The position numbers were made by a program, and so were the translations under genes. From Costus lasius (lineage: Eukaryota; Streptophyta; Magnoliopsida; Zingiberales; Costaceae), in contig JANVAS020000231.1 in the NCBI GenBank assembly GCA_027563935.2, positions 14,402,001 to 14,466,000 on the forward strand: a stretch of 64,000 nt of DNA. Direction: 5' to 3'. Of this stretch, positions 43,521 to 54,166 are shown one piece after another. Under the pieces are notes generated by a model. The model made no database searches, was not told the origin of the DNA, and saw only the letters and a list, made by a program, of their open reading frames with translations. Positions within the stretch are counted from its first letter, which is position 1, and each line of letters starts with the position of its first letter.

Positions 43521-45331
43521 ATGCGGTTTTATGTATGTTCATTTGATTGCTTATATGTGATCCTTGTTTGCGCTTGCTAAGAGTAGATCTAATCACATGC
43601 CGAAAACAAAACTACATGCTAGTATGTTTATATTTGCGTATGTATGTTGCATGGTGGCGCTTGGATGTTGTTTTTATCAAAAACTTGTTATATCTTGCGC
43701 GCATCCTCATTAGATCTAAGGTGTGCCTACCATAAACCCTTAGACGGGTTGGTAGGGTTGATATCATCCTCTAGGTAAGATCCATATAGTCTGATCAGAC
43801 CATCTGACAGCCTAGATGGGTCGACCAGATGGCACCTATGCGCAAGCATTAGGTGGCTATAGGTCGACTGCATCAAGGGCGTGTAGCGAGGTCTGGTTGA
43901 GACAACCAGTGAACACTCTTGAGTTAGGCCCGGGGTCACACCCGCTTGCCAGAACTCATGGTGGTTGTTCAGCCCTTGGCGCATGCATGGTTGACCATTA
44001 GGTCAACTCAAGTCAGTTAGGACTTGGTGCATGCAAGGGCAGTGGATCTGACTAGACATGATGAGTGGATCCCTATCAATGGACCGTTGTAAGGTTGTAG
44101 GGCCCATAAGAAAATTAAAATTGATCACAATGGGTTTTCAAAAATTTTTATTTTCTTATTATTGGATCACATAATGATTGCATATCATGATGAGTGTCTA
44201 TTTCATCTTATGTGGGTTGCCCTTTTAATGTGTGCTGTGCTGGGGCCTGCGAGCCTAGATTAAAATTGTAAATTAATTTTTTGTGATCTGCGCATCACAT
44301 GTTATTTAATTTATAAAGTGTAATTGACCTGCGAGTCAATCTTGTCTAGATAGATTAAATTGTAATTTTAATCAGACAAGAGCACAGAGCACACATGGCA
44401 TTGGCGCATGCAGTAGAGGCTTGACCAGGTGGGAGGTCTAGGGTTCGACCCTATGACAGGCGCATTTACCTGGTGGGCGCACCTGAGCTGCATTGGGCGC
44501 TAGGGCCCTGGGTTGGGCCAGATGAGATGCAAAAGACCCATGGAGAGCTCAAGTGAAGACTTAAGTTAATTTAAGGTCTTACTTAGGGTTAATGGGCTTT
44601 TACCACATAAGATCATCATGCTTTCTTTTATTGTTTAAATAATTAGACTTGCATGATTTATTTATCTTCTGCTATCACCATAGGGTTTGCATGATAGTTA
44701 AGAAGATAAAAGACCGTTAAAATCCAACGCTAAAATATCAAGCTCGATAGCCTTCTGACGCGAAACCTCACTGTTCTGACTATCGTTGGAGCCGTGTTGT
44801 ACCCACTCAGTGGGCACGTCCATCTATCTTCAGACGGTGTGTGATTACACCTGCGTGTTACAGGGAAGGGATTTATCGCTTCTCGTTGCTCAGCATAGCA
44901 CGTGGTGGTCCAGGGAGTAGGCCAGGTCAGCTTGACCATGTAGGCTACATATGTGGCGCATAAGTTAGCTATATGGAGGCAGCCATCTGTGGGGTCAGAG
45001 ATTGTGTTGTACCAACTCAGTTGGCACAGTCGGCTAGATTGCCCAGATGAAGGGGAATCGCACGGGTTGGCGATTGGCAGGGACTGCCTACCAGAAATTA
45101 GTGCTTGTACTCTCTGTGCAACTTATCTCGCCTGAGCGGGACGCGGAGACCAAGTATGAAATCTGGATCCCATCTCACTAAAAGAGTGTTACTCTTTCGG
45201 ACTGTTTTATGGATTTTTCAGTCAGATAAAATAGTGAGAAAAGAATCATTCTTAAGTCCTTGATTGATTCTAACATTGATACTGACCTTGCTGTTCTTGC
45301 ATTGTTGTAGATTCCTGCAGCAACGAACACC
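43521..45331 (+). other. Untranslated leader of plus-strand family-1 Copia
   Basis: About 1.8 kb with no supported gene. It contains a tRNA-like box B segment (44411-44452) and the three-hairpin module (44802-45141). It also contains the uninterrupted equivalent of the site where the Tekay element landed in the other copy (near 44060). Confidence 0.8.
44802..45141 (+). other. Three-hairpin module in the family-1 leader
   Basis: Hairpin 1 is CCCACTCAGTGGG (44802-44814), hairpin 2 CCAACTCAGTTGG (45012-45024), and hairpin 3 TCTCGC-CTGA-GCGGGA (45126-45141). Offsets between hairpins are 210 and 114 nt, against 212 and 111 nt in family 2. Hairpins 1 and 2 differ by a compensated C:G to A:T pair. 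Confidence 0.75.
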
Positions 45332-45943
45332 ATGAGCTTCAATGTGCGATCCCTACTGGAAAGGGAGAAGTTTGCTGGTCCAAACTTCTCAGACTGGTAT
45401 GGACACCTTAAGATTGTTCTTAAGGCTGAGAGGAAACTGTATGTCCTCGAGACGGCTGTACCGCCTCAACCCGCTCCGAACGCCGCAAGGGCGGTTCGGG
45501 AAGCCAATGAAAAGCATGTCAATGATAGCATTGATGTCGCTTGCCTGATGCTAGCGTCTATGACGCCACAGCTGCAGCGTCAGCATGCGGATATGTCTGC
45601 TATAGAAATGATAGCAAACCTCAAGATGTTGTATGCTGCACAGGCGAGGACTGAGCGCTATAATTTGACCAAGCTTTTCTTTCAGAGCAAACTGGCTGAA
45701 GGGAGTCCAGTGGGAGCTCATGTGCTCAAGATGATTGGGCACAAAGAGGCTCTAGAGAAACTGGGACATACCATCAATCAGGAGCTTGCTGTAGACATTA
45801 TTCTGCAGTCCCTCCCGGCCTCTTTCGATCCGTTCATTATTAATTTTAATATGAACAAGATCGACTGTACTCCGGCAGAGTTGCTGAATATGCTCTTGAC
45901 TACAGAGGAAACTCTAAAGGGAAGCCTTCAAACTCTGTCTTGA
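45332..45943 (+). pseudogene. Copia gag of plus-strand family-1 element, truncated by a one-base deletion
   Basis: It starts MSFNVR and is closely similar to the first 200 residues of the intact polyprotein at 15852. Near 45920 the sequence reads GGGAAGCC where the intact copy has GGGAAAGCC. That single lost A shifts the frame and ends gag at TGA 45941-45943. The knuckle is encoded downstream in the pol frame. As it stands it could produce a Gag without the CCHC knuckle. Confidence 0.92.
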
Positions 45944-48900
45944 TGTTTCCTTCCAGGAACAAGAAGAAGGGGAAGAAGGGCAAAGCCCCTGTCAAGAGTT
46001 ACAATAAGGCTCTGAAACAAAAGGTTAAGTGGTCGAAGGAATACAGATGTTTCCACTGTGGCCAGCTGGGTCACTGGAAAAAGGACTGTAAAGCGCTCCA
46101 AGGAGACAAGAAGGGAAGCATTGATTCTGGCTCAGGTATTTTTGTGACTGAGGTCATGATATCTTCTTCTTCTATTTCATGGGTGTTGGACACTGCATGT
46201 GGAGTTCACATTTGTTCAAATGTACAGGAACTCAAGAGAAGAAGACAGGTGGGACAGCATGAGGTGGACCTACGAGTTGGAAACGGGGCACGGGTTGCTG
46301 CTGTTGCTGTAGGAGAATATCACATCTCATTACCATCTGGACTTGTATTAGAACTTAATAATTGTTATTTTGTACCTAGCATTACCAAGAATATTATCTC
46401 CATTCCTGCTCTTGTCAGGAAAGGATTTTCCTTTGAATGCAATATTTCAAAGTGTGTTCTTTCTTATGATAATATTGTTTATGCTTCTGGATCAATTAAC
46501 AATGGATTATTCATGTTGGACATGGAATGTTCAATACAAAATATTGATAATAAGAAAGCCAAGTATGCTGATGACAGCACCTTGCTATGGCATAGTCGTT
46601 TAGGCCATATTAACAAGAAACGCATTAAGCGGTTGCATGACCATGGACTGCTGGGATCATTCTCCTATGAGGAGATTGATACATGCAAAGCTTGTTTATT
46701 GGGTAAAATGACGAAGTCTCCTTTTCCCAACAAAGGTCAAAGGGCTTCAGGTTTACTTGACCTTATACACAGTGATGTGTGTGGGCCATTTAGTAAACAT
46801 GCCAGAGGTGGCTATTCATACTTCATTACCTTTACTGATGATTTCAGTAGATATGGGTATGTCTATTTAATAAGACATAAGAGTGAATCTTTTGACAAGT
46901 TCAAAGAGTTCAAGAATGAAGTACAAAATCAGCTAGGCCGAAATATCAAGGCACTTCGTTCTGATCGAGGTGGTGAATACCTAAGTCGAGAGTTTACTGA
47001 CTATCTGAAGGAGTGTGGGATTATCTCACAGCTCACTCCGCCAGGAACACCACAATGGAATGGTGTGTCCGAGAGGAGAAATAGAACATTACTTGATATG
47101 GTTCGTTCTATGATGAGTCAGGCTGCTCTACCTTACTCCTTTTGGGGATTTGCACTGGAAACAGCTGCAAAGGTACTAAACCGAGTGCCATCCAAGGCAG
47201 TTTCAAAGACTCCATACGAGTTATGGTATGGGAAACAGCCTAGCTTGACCTTTATCAAGATCTGGGGTTGCGAGGCTTATGTCAAAAAGCTCGCCTCTGG
47301 GAAACTAGAGAGTAGATCTGATAAGTGCATCTTTGTCGGTTACCCTAAGGAAACTAAGGGTTATTATTTCTACGATCCCAAAGAGAACAAGGTATTTGTT
47401 GCTCGGACGGGCATTTTTCTTGAGAAGGAGTTTCTTCTGCAAGAGGCCAGTGGGAGAGAAATAAAGCTGGATGTGAATCCAGAAGAAGGACAAAGTAGTC
47501 AAGCACAGTTGGATGAGCCTGAGCCGGTAGAACAGGTTAGTGAACAACCTGAGGCTCAGATATCACGGGAACCGCGAAGATCGGGAAGGATCCGTCGACA
47601 GCCTGAGCGCTATGACGGAGTCTACATCATTCATCATGATGAACCCCTTACTTATGCGGATGCGGTCAGTGGACCGGATTCAGCGAGATGGCTTGAAGCT
47701 ATGCGAGCCGAGATGGACTCCATGTCAGATAACCAAGTCTGGGATTTGGTTGATCCGCCTCCGGGAGTAATCCCTATAGGCTGTAAATGGATCTTCAAGA
47801 AGAAGATTGACATGGATGGTAACGTGGTTACCTATAAAGGCAGGCTAGTTGCGAAAGGTTTCAAACAAATCTACGGGATAGATTATGATGAAACTTTCTC
47901 TCCTGTAGCCATGTTCAAGTCTATTCGGATTATTCTCGCGATAGCAGCATATTATGATTATGAGATCTGGCAAATGGATGTGAAGACCGCTTTCCTTAAT
48001 GGAAAACTGGATGAGGATGTGTATATGACACAACCTGAAGGTTTCACCAATCCATCAGATCGTCATAAAATATGCAAGTTAAAGAAGTCTATTTATGGAC
48101 TTAAGCAAGCATCTAGAAGCTGGAATATTTGTTTTGATGAATCAATCTGTGAGTTTGGTTTCATCAAGAACGAAGATGACCCGTGTGTATATAAGAGGTT
48201 TAGTGGGAGCGTGATTACTTTCCTAGTCCTCTACGTCGATGATATCTTAATCATTGGAAACGATATTCCTGAACTGCATGCTGTTAAAGCATGGTTAAGA
48301 AAATGTTTCCAGATGAAAGATCTAGGAGAAGCAGCCTATGTATTAGGTGTGAAGATCTACAGGGATAGATCTAAGAGGCTTCTCGGGCTATGCCAGAGTA
48401 CTTACATCGATAAAGTCCTGGAGAGATTCCATTTAGAGAATTCTAAAAGAGGACATCTTCCAGTCAGACATGGTCTGAATCTTTCAAAGAGTCAGTGTCC
48501 GCAAACACAGACTGAGAAAGATGAAATGGACAATACGCCTTATGCTTCGGCTATTGGGTCCATTATGTATGCGATGTTATGTACTCGCCCAGACGTCGCT
48601 TACGGGTTAAGCGTGACCAGTCGATTCCAAAGTAATCCAGGTCAGGCGCACTGGATTGCAGTCAAGAATATTTTGAAATATCTGCGGAGGACCAAAGATA
48701 TGTTCTTGATATATGGTGGTCAGGAAGAACTCAGTATAGAAGGATATACTGACGCTTCGTTCCAATCGGACCAGGATGATTTCCGATCGCAATCAGGCTA
48801 TGTTTTTAGCTTGAATGGTGGAGCAGTGGTATGGAAAAGTTTCAAACAGTCTATCGTTGCTAATTCCACAACAGAAGCCGAGTATGTTGCAGCCTCAGAA

Positions 48901-49215
48901 GCATCTAAGGAGGCAGTGTGGATTCGTAAGTTCATTCAGGAACTTGGTGTTATTCCTTCGAGTGCAGATCCTTTGGTTATCTTCTGTGATAACACTGGAG
49001 CAATCGCACAAGCAAAGGAACCACGGTCGCACCAGAAGTCCAAGCACATACAGAGACGGTTTCACTTGACCCGGGAGATCATTGATCGTGGTGAGATCAA
49101 AATCTGCAAGGTTCATACAGATGACAATCTGGCTGACCCGCTTACCAAGCCTCTGGCGCAGCAGAAGCATGAGAAGCACTGTAATAATATGGGTTTGAGA
49201 TTTCTCAACCATTAG
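45943..49215 (+). pseudogene. Copia knuckle, protease, integrase, RT and RNase H (plus-strand family 1), detached from gag
   Basis: It is open from the ATG at 45943, which overlaps the gag stop as TGATG, to 49215. It has the knuckle CFHCGQLGHWKKDC, the protease motif LDTACG, the integrase H/H/C/C region and D, D, E motifs (HSDVCGPF, SDRGGEY, NGVSERRN), RT YVDD (about 48234) and RNase H YTDASFQSD. No internal stop. The coding capacity is nearly whole, but fusion to Gag is lost unless ribosomes shift frame or restart. Called a pseudogene because plant Copia normally uses one frame. Confidence 0.92.
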
Positions 49216-49223
49216 ATTAAGTG

Positions 49224-49235
49224 CAAGTGGGAGAT
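49224..49235 (+). other. Polypurine tract of plus-strand family-1 Copia
   Basis: CAAGTGGGAGAT directly before the 3' LTR. Confidence 0.92.
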
Positions 49236-50957
49236 TGTTGGGGTATGCCCTTAAGGCTAATGTTTGAGGTCTTGGGATTCTTTCAGTATCATGTATAAAC
49301 TCTTATGTTTATAAAGGCAATGGTAGTTATTCAGTTGGTTACATTGTCTGCTGCAATATGTGTGCTTCTGAATAATGTCTCAAAGCTGTTCAGCTTGGCT
49401 GACATGCTGTTTTGTCCTTAGTCGAGATATCTTGGTGAACATGAGACAGCCTTGATATGATTGAGACTAATATGTGTTCTAATCTTATAGGATGCTTCGA
49501 GCATGGAATAAGATGTAGACTCATGGGTACATTGGATGTACTGGACAGATCCTACTAGGATATTCAATTGCTTGTCACAATGTGAATAATCCTTGATTGC
49601 AACAAGTGGCACATGTCCTCTGACTTGAGATCACTTGTGTTTCTAAATGATGATTGTCATTGTTTTGAGGTAGTTCAATATCATTTGAAACATAATGGCT
49701 ATAGACTATCTTGGATAATGATCATGAGTCATGTTAGGGCACTAGTGATAGATATAGGATTGCCGTCTCCTTGTTTAAGGAGTGTGATGTTCTGAAGGGG
49801 CCCCCCTAAATGAGATGATTGAGAAAGTGTATGGCCATACCCAGGTGACTATGTTCATCTGATCTAATCATGCTCATCATATTGGAGCTACAGGCTTGAC
49901 ACGCTTGTCCAATAAGAACATCCAGTGGCAAAGGAAACATGTATGCCTAGTGAAGTGGATTCACACTTGTGCTGTGGTTTGGGTGTAGTCTTGGAAGACT
50001 CTTTCCTTTATATCGGGAGACAGTGATGTGTTGCTAGATACCCCTCACTGATCGTGATAACGTAAGTTATCGTTACCGACATTTAAAGGAAACCCTCAGG
50101 GTCGCACAATTTGATGATATGGCTTACTTAAGTCAGATCGTGTGGACTGAATTGTCAGGGTTCAGTTTATAGGGATTTAATCTCTGATTGTGAGTGAGAT
50201 CTGGTCTGATCATGTTTGATTGATTAGGGCTTGAGATCGGTAAGCTTTGATCGAGAGAGTTGATGCTAGATCGGTGAGATCAAGAGCATCAAGAGATGAA
50301 CGGTTAGATCTGGAACCTTAGGGTTTAATATGATCTAGACCAAGTGGCTTAAGTGATTTGGTCTTTGGACCAAATTGAGTTGAACCGAATGGCTTGAACC
50401 GGTTCACATGGTTGAACGAATGGTTCAAAGGCTTGATGCCGTTTTGGGCGGTTTACTTTGTGTAAGCGCATGGTCCATGAACGCATGAAGTGAAGTTTTA
50501 CTATTTTTGGAAGAAACGTTTCCGAAATAGTTAAGACGCCTCACGTTCGGTTGCACTCAATTCGACTCTTGCTCTTTTGCTTCTTCCTCTCGAGGTCTTC
50601 TCGTGTGGAAGAGAGCGTGGACAACAAGAAAGGACTCGAGCCAAAACTAGAGACATCATCTCTTCTCCCTCAAGCGATCAGGATTCTTGGAGCCTTGCTA
50701 GCACAAGGAGCGACAAGGAGTAGGCTAAGTCTCATCTTGTGTGCGCACACTTTGGAGGAGAACCTTATCGATCTCTTCTTCCTAGATGCCATCCAAGCAA
50801 TGGCTTTGGTAAGAATCGATTTCTTGATTCTTGTTTGCAATCGCATATAAAGTTGATCATATAATATGCAAAGATCCTAGAAACCCCCTTCCGCTGCATG
50901 AAAAACCTCCATATGCGCCTATCTAGGGTTTCGCTCCCCTTGTTTAGGGGACCTTCA
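49236..50957 (+). repeat. 3' LTR of plus-strand family-1 Copia
   Basis: 1722 bp, the same length as the 5' LTR. Differences noted include those near 49323, 49548, 49699, 49949, 50246 and 50786. It is followed by the gtgcg duplication. Confidence 0.96.
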
Positions 50958-50962
50958 GTGCG

Positions 50963-51307
50963 CACCAACACGGCTAGGCCGTGTTCAACCCTGAAGATGC
51001 CGTGGAGCCTCGACGACCGCACTTTGATGTCAGTCACCCTCCCTACCATGTTGCTCCATCCAAGGATGACCCCAAGGAGCTCCACAAGGTGACAATCCGA
51101 CAATCCCAACATCATGGCAAACCACCGAATCACTTCACGGGCTTCGTCGATACTCCTTCCTCTCACGCCACGACAGTCCAGCCCAAGGGCGCCCTCAGCC
51201 AACCCCTTGGGGCCCCCAACCCAAGTGGGCCGCTCAACCTCAGCAACAACATGGCCCAAGAGCGGGCCGCGATAGTAGTTACGCAGCCTATAACATCGAA
51301 ATTTTGA
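50963..51307 (+). pseudogene. Element D tail coding remnant after the Copia insertion
   Basis: This continues the D tail frame interrupted at 41784: remainder of the last 126-bp repeat, one TAG stop (50975-50977), then about 110 open residues (including HFDVSHPPYHVAPSKDD and a PNPSGPLN stretch) to TGA at 51305-51307. I do not recognise a domain. It may be the C-terminal extension of the D polyprotein. Confidence 0.6.
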
Positions 51308-52311
51308 TGCCTCATCGCCATGTGTTCGGAGCGCGTCTAGACCATGATCGTACGAAGACGCAGAATCACACTGCCTGCCCCCGAAGAATATTAGTTAGGA
51401 GTTTGTTACCTTTCATCTTTAGCTGCAGCTTGACCACTTTAGTGGCCTACGGGAGTAGGTAGTTTGTTAAAGTTGAGTGTCTTGTATGTATTTTGTCCTG
51501 TTCCCACCCCTCTATTCTATAAAAGAGGAGGTTGGGCTAATGTATGGAGTAGTTCTCTTGGAGTGGAGAGACCTCCTGGTGAGTTAGAGTCTCCAGCATT
51601 TTGTAGAAGTCGAGCCGGAGCCTCGCCTTCGTAGTCATCCAGGTCGAGGCACGCCTCGATTTCAAGTTGTTTCCCGGCTTTCCGAGTAAAGTAAATCTCA
51701 CCCTTCCGGTGGGTCAGGTTCGCCTGTTTGTTACTTGTTGTCTCTTGCTTTCATTCGCTGTGAGTTTCCTTTCCCCTTATCCCCGCGAGTATCCGTTCGT
51801 CAGAGGCGTGGTTGGAATTCTCATCTTTTTGTTTGATTTCAGATTCATAGGCGCGCGAGCCGTCCGTTGCAACTGCAGTCCCCGGCGCACGCTGAGCTTA
51901 TTGCGCTAAGTGAGTTGCAAAAAAAAAATGCTAAGAGGTCAGTGTGCTATTCAATAGTTGAGTGCCGTTCGTTTTCGTTTGCATTTGTGTTGCCCCGATT
52001 GACTTCTTCGTCGCTTTCGTCGTGCTTCTATCGGTTTCCCTGCACTTTCCGACGCGTTTTTCCTTCCCTCGTCTAACGACCCTCTCACATTTTTACCGAG
52101 CATTGTGTAATTCCCCTAGAGTACGGTGCTAAGGACATCCCTCCCATTAGTCGCTGCATCAATGATATGTCTATTTAAAATTTTATGAATCAATTGGTGG
52201 ATTTTTCATTAGTGATTGTATTTTAGAAATTTATTCTTCATGAGAAAATCTTTTCCTATGATCATTTTTGATTTTTGCTTGAGGACAAGCAAAGTTTGAG
52301 CCTTATGTGTT
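51308..52311 (+). other. 3' region of element D (probable LTR) and the boundary with Athila-like DNA
   Basis: No gene seen. CTATAAAAG at 51517-51525, followed by a C/T-rich segment, looks like an LTR promoter, so part of 51.38-51.9 kb is probably the 3' LTR of D; I cannot fix its ends without the 5' LTR. An A10 run lies near 51919-51928. By about 52265-52300 the sequence is GCTTGAGGACAAGCAAAG followed by TTTGAG, typical of the stretch just before Athila/Tat-type 3' LTRs. Confidence 0.5.
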
Positions 52312-54166
52312 TGATGACACTGAAATTTATAGTAAATTTCATGTCATTTCATATATCTTTTTGTGTCAAATTAATGAACCTTTGCTTATTTTTTTGCCTT
52401 TTTATCAATTACTGCAAAATCTACACTCTTCTTGGTTTTCGATGATTTTCAAGCAAAAAGGCACGGTTTTTAGGCGTTTTCAAGCAATTCATATGTATGA
52501 ATGAATTCCCACCATCAAGAGAAGATAACATGTCAAATTTCATGAAGATTGGAGCTTCAAACCAAATTACGGCAGTGCCGTAATCTATATTACGGTACCA
52601 TATTTTGACAACTACCGTAATATCAGAGCACTTCTGTAATTTGAGAATTTTTCATCCAGAAAGATTTTTTGGATATTATAGCACTACCGTAAAGATTTTT
52701 ACGGGCCGTAATTTGGAGTGCTTTCCGAGCAGAAACTTTGGCCGAAAATACGCACTACCGTAAGACTTTCTACGGCCCATAATATGGGTTGATTTTCCAC
52801 CCGAGACATTTGGGAAAAATACGGCACTGCCATAAGGGATTTCACGGTACCGTAAATCCAGATAGATTTCCACCCGAGAACTCTATTGAAATTACGACAG
52901 TGCCGAAACCAAAAACACGGCCGTAATTCTAACCTGGAGGCGGGATTTTCACGGTCAAATTTGAGTCCGATTTTTGCGGGATTGATTGCGGACAATCGGG
53001 GCAATGAAATTCAAAGCTGTAAGAAGCAAAAAGGGAGCTTTCAACGAGAGGAGGGGGGAGACACCAAAAGCCCTAATTTTCATCCATTGACAAAAGAGAA
53101 ATCAAGTTTCACGCTGCCGCCTTAGGGTTCACCGCCGGGAAGCGTACAGCGCATCTCCGGCCGTGCCAGGAGTTTCAACGTGAAAGGATCTCGATCGGAG
53201 GAGAAATCGACGAAGAACCTAGTGCCAGCACTATTCATACGATTATTACGGCTATAATTTTCATTACAGCCGTGTGGTTATTCGTTCTTCCCCTTTCTTT
53301 TTTATTTATGATCGCTAGAAATTATGGTTTATTGTAATCTTTTCTCTATGCTAGCTTAAACCTTTGATTTCTTAATGACTTGATAAACTTTTCATTACTT
53401 CGTCACGTATAATTTTAGCATGGTAATTCTACTTTTGTGATAGTTCTTCTTTGATTCTCCATAGATATATGTTATTAATCATGTTTTAAAGTTTTCGCAA
53501 TAAGGACATAAGGTGACTTGCTTGAGAACTTGGAACCCTAGAATTGAATGTTAGGAACTTATTGTAAGAAATTAGGTTAGTTCTTGTTTCTTGATTTTAG
53601 AAGAATAATTGCCATGTTTAATAATATGAACTAGGATTGGGTCAATTTATCAAACGTGAAGATCTTGTGCAAAAGTAAGGATCAGAATGTTGGAGAACCA
53701 TAAGTAGAACCTGTGTTGAGACTCGGATGCACGAAAGTGATCCTTGAGATTCCACTCGAGATGATCAACTTAGAATTCGGATGCACGAAAGTGATCCTTG
53801 AGTTCTTTGATGGATGATTTACTTATTTTCAGCTTGGGATAGATCTTGCACAAAAGCAAGGATCGGTCCCTACATGATTGTCTGCACGAAAGTGAGATAA
53901 TCCTTTTATGAAGTAAATTGTATCTTTATCATGATAAAATTAAACTGATGAATTTCTATTTATATCTAGTCATAGAAATCAAAGTGGATGAAACCCTAGT
54001 CCCAGTTTCTCTCTCTGGTATTTTCGTTAGCTTTCGATAATTCACTTGCATAGTTTGGATTGCCTAGATAGTAAGAAATCGATTATTCGGTACTTGACGA
54101 ATGAGGTCTCTGTGGGTTTGATATCTTTTTATTACTTCGAGTATCCGTGCACTTGTGGACACAACA
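52312..54166 (+). repeat. Athila-like LTR A
   Basis: It starts TGATGACACTGAAAT and ends GGACACAACA, about 1855 bp. PBS-like AGTTTTTGGCGGCAATGC follows. It contains a tandem array of about 72-bp units with TTACGGC/GCCGTAA palindromes (52560-52940) and a 54-bp repeat with CACGAAAGTGATCC (53723, 53777). The PPT-like left flank and PBS-like right flank are discordant with an ordinary 5' or 3' LTR. Ends inferred from TG/CA and flanks only. Confidence 0.7.
52560..52940 (+). repeat. Array of about 72-bp palindromic units in LTR A
   Basis: ACTACCGTAA-like cores lie at 52611, 52683, 52754, 52826 and 52899. Palindromes include TTACGGCAGTGCCGTAA (52567-52583), TTACGGGCCGTAA (52699-52711) and ACGGTACCGT (52844-52853). 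Confidence 0.8.

Larger units (their letters stand above)
43358..45310 (+). other. Predicted leader intron of plus-strand family-1 Copia
   Basis: The donor is TTG/GTAAGA at 43357/43358, 149 nt before the LTR end. The acceptor is TTGTTGTAG/ATT at 45310. Branch-point-like CTAAC and CTGAC precede it. Splicing would join ATGGCTTTG to ATTCCTGCAGCAACG in frame with the gag ATG at 45332. It would also remove the PBS and the three leader hairpins. Motif-based. Confidence 0.55.
41785..50957 (+). mobile_element. Family-1 Copia element (plus strand)
   Basis: 9173 bp with LTRs 41785-43506 and 49236-50957, both 1722 bp. I noted at least six substitutions between them. PBS, leader, gag, pol and PPT are all present. 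It is in opposite orientation to the family-1 copy at 10244-30408 and closely similar in protein sequence. A one-base deletion separates gag from pol, so it probably cannot make a Gag-Pol fusion. Confidence 0.96.

Noticed and set aside
44441..44452. A complete tRNA gene
   Set aside because: A box-B-like T-arm is present but no acceptor stem, D-arm or anticodon arm can be drawn.
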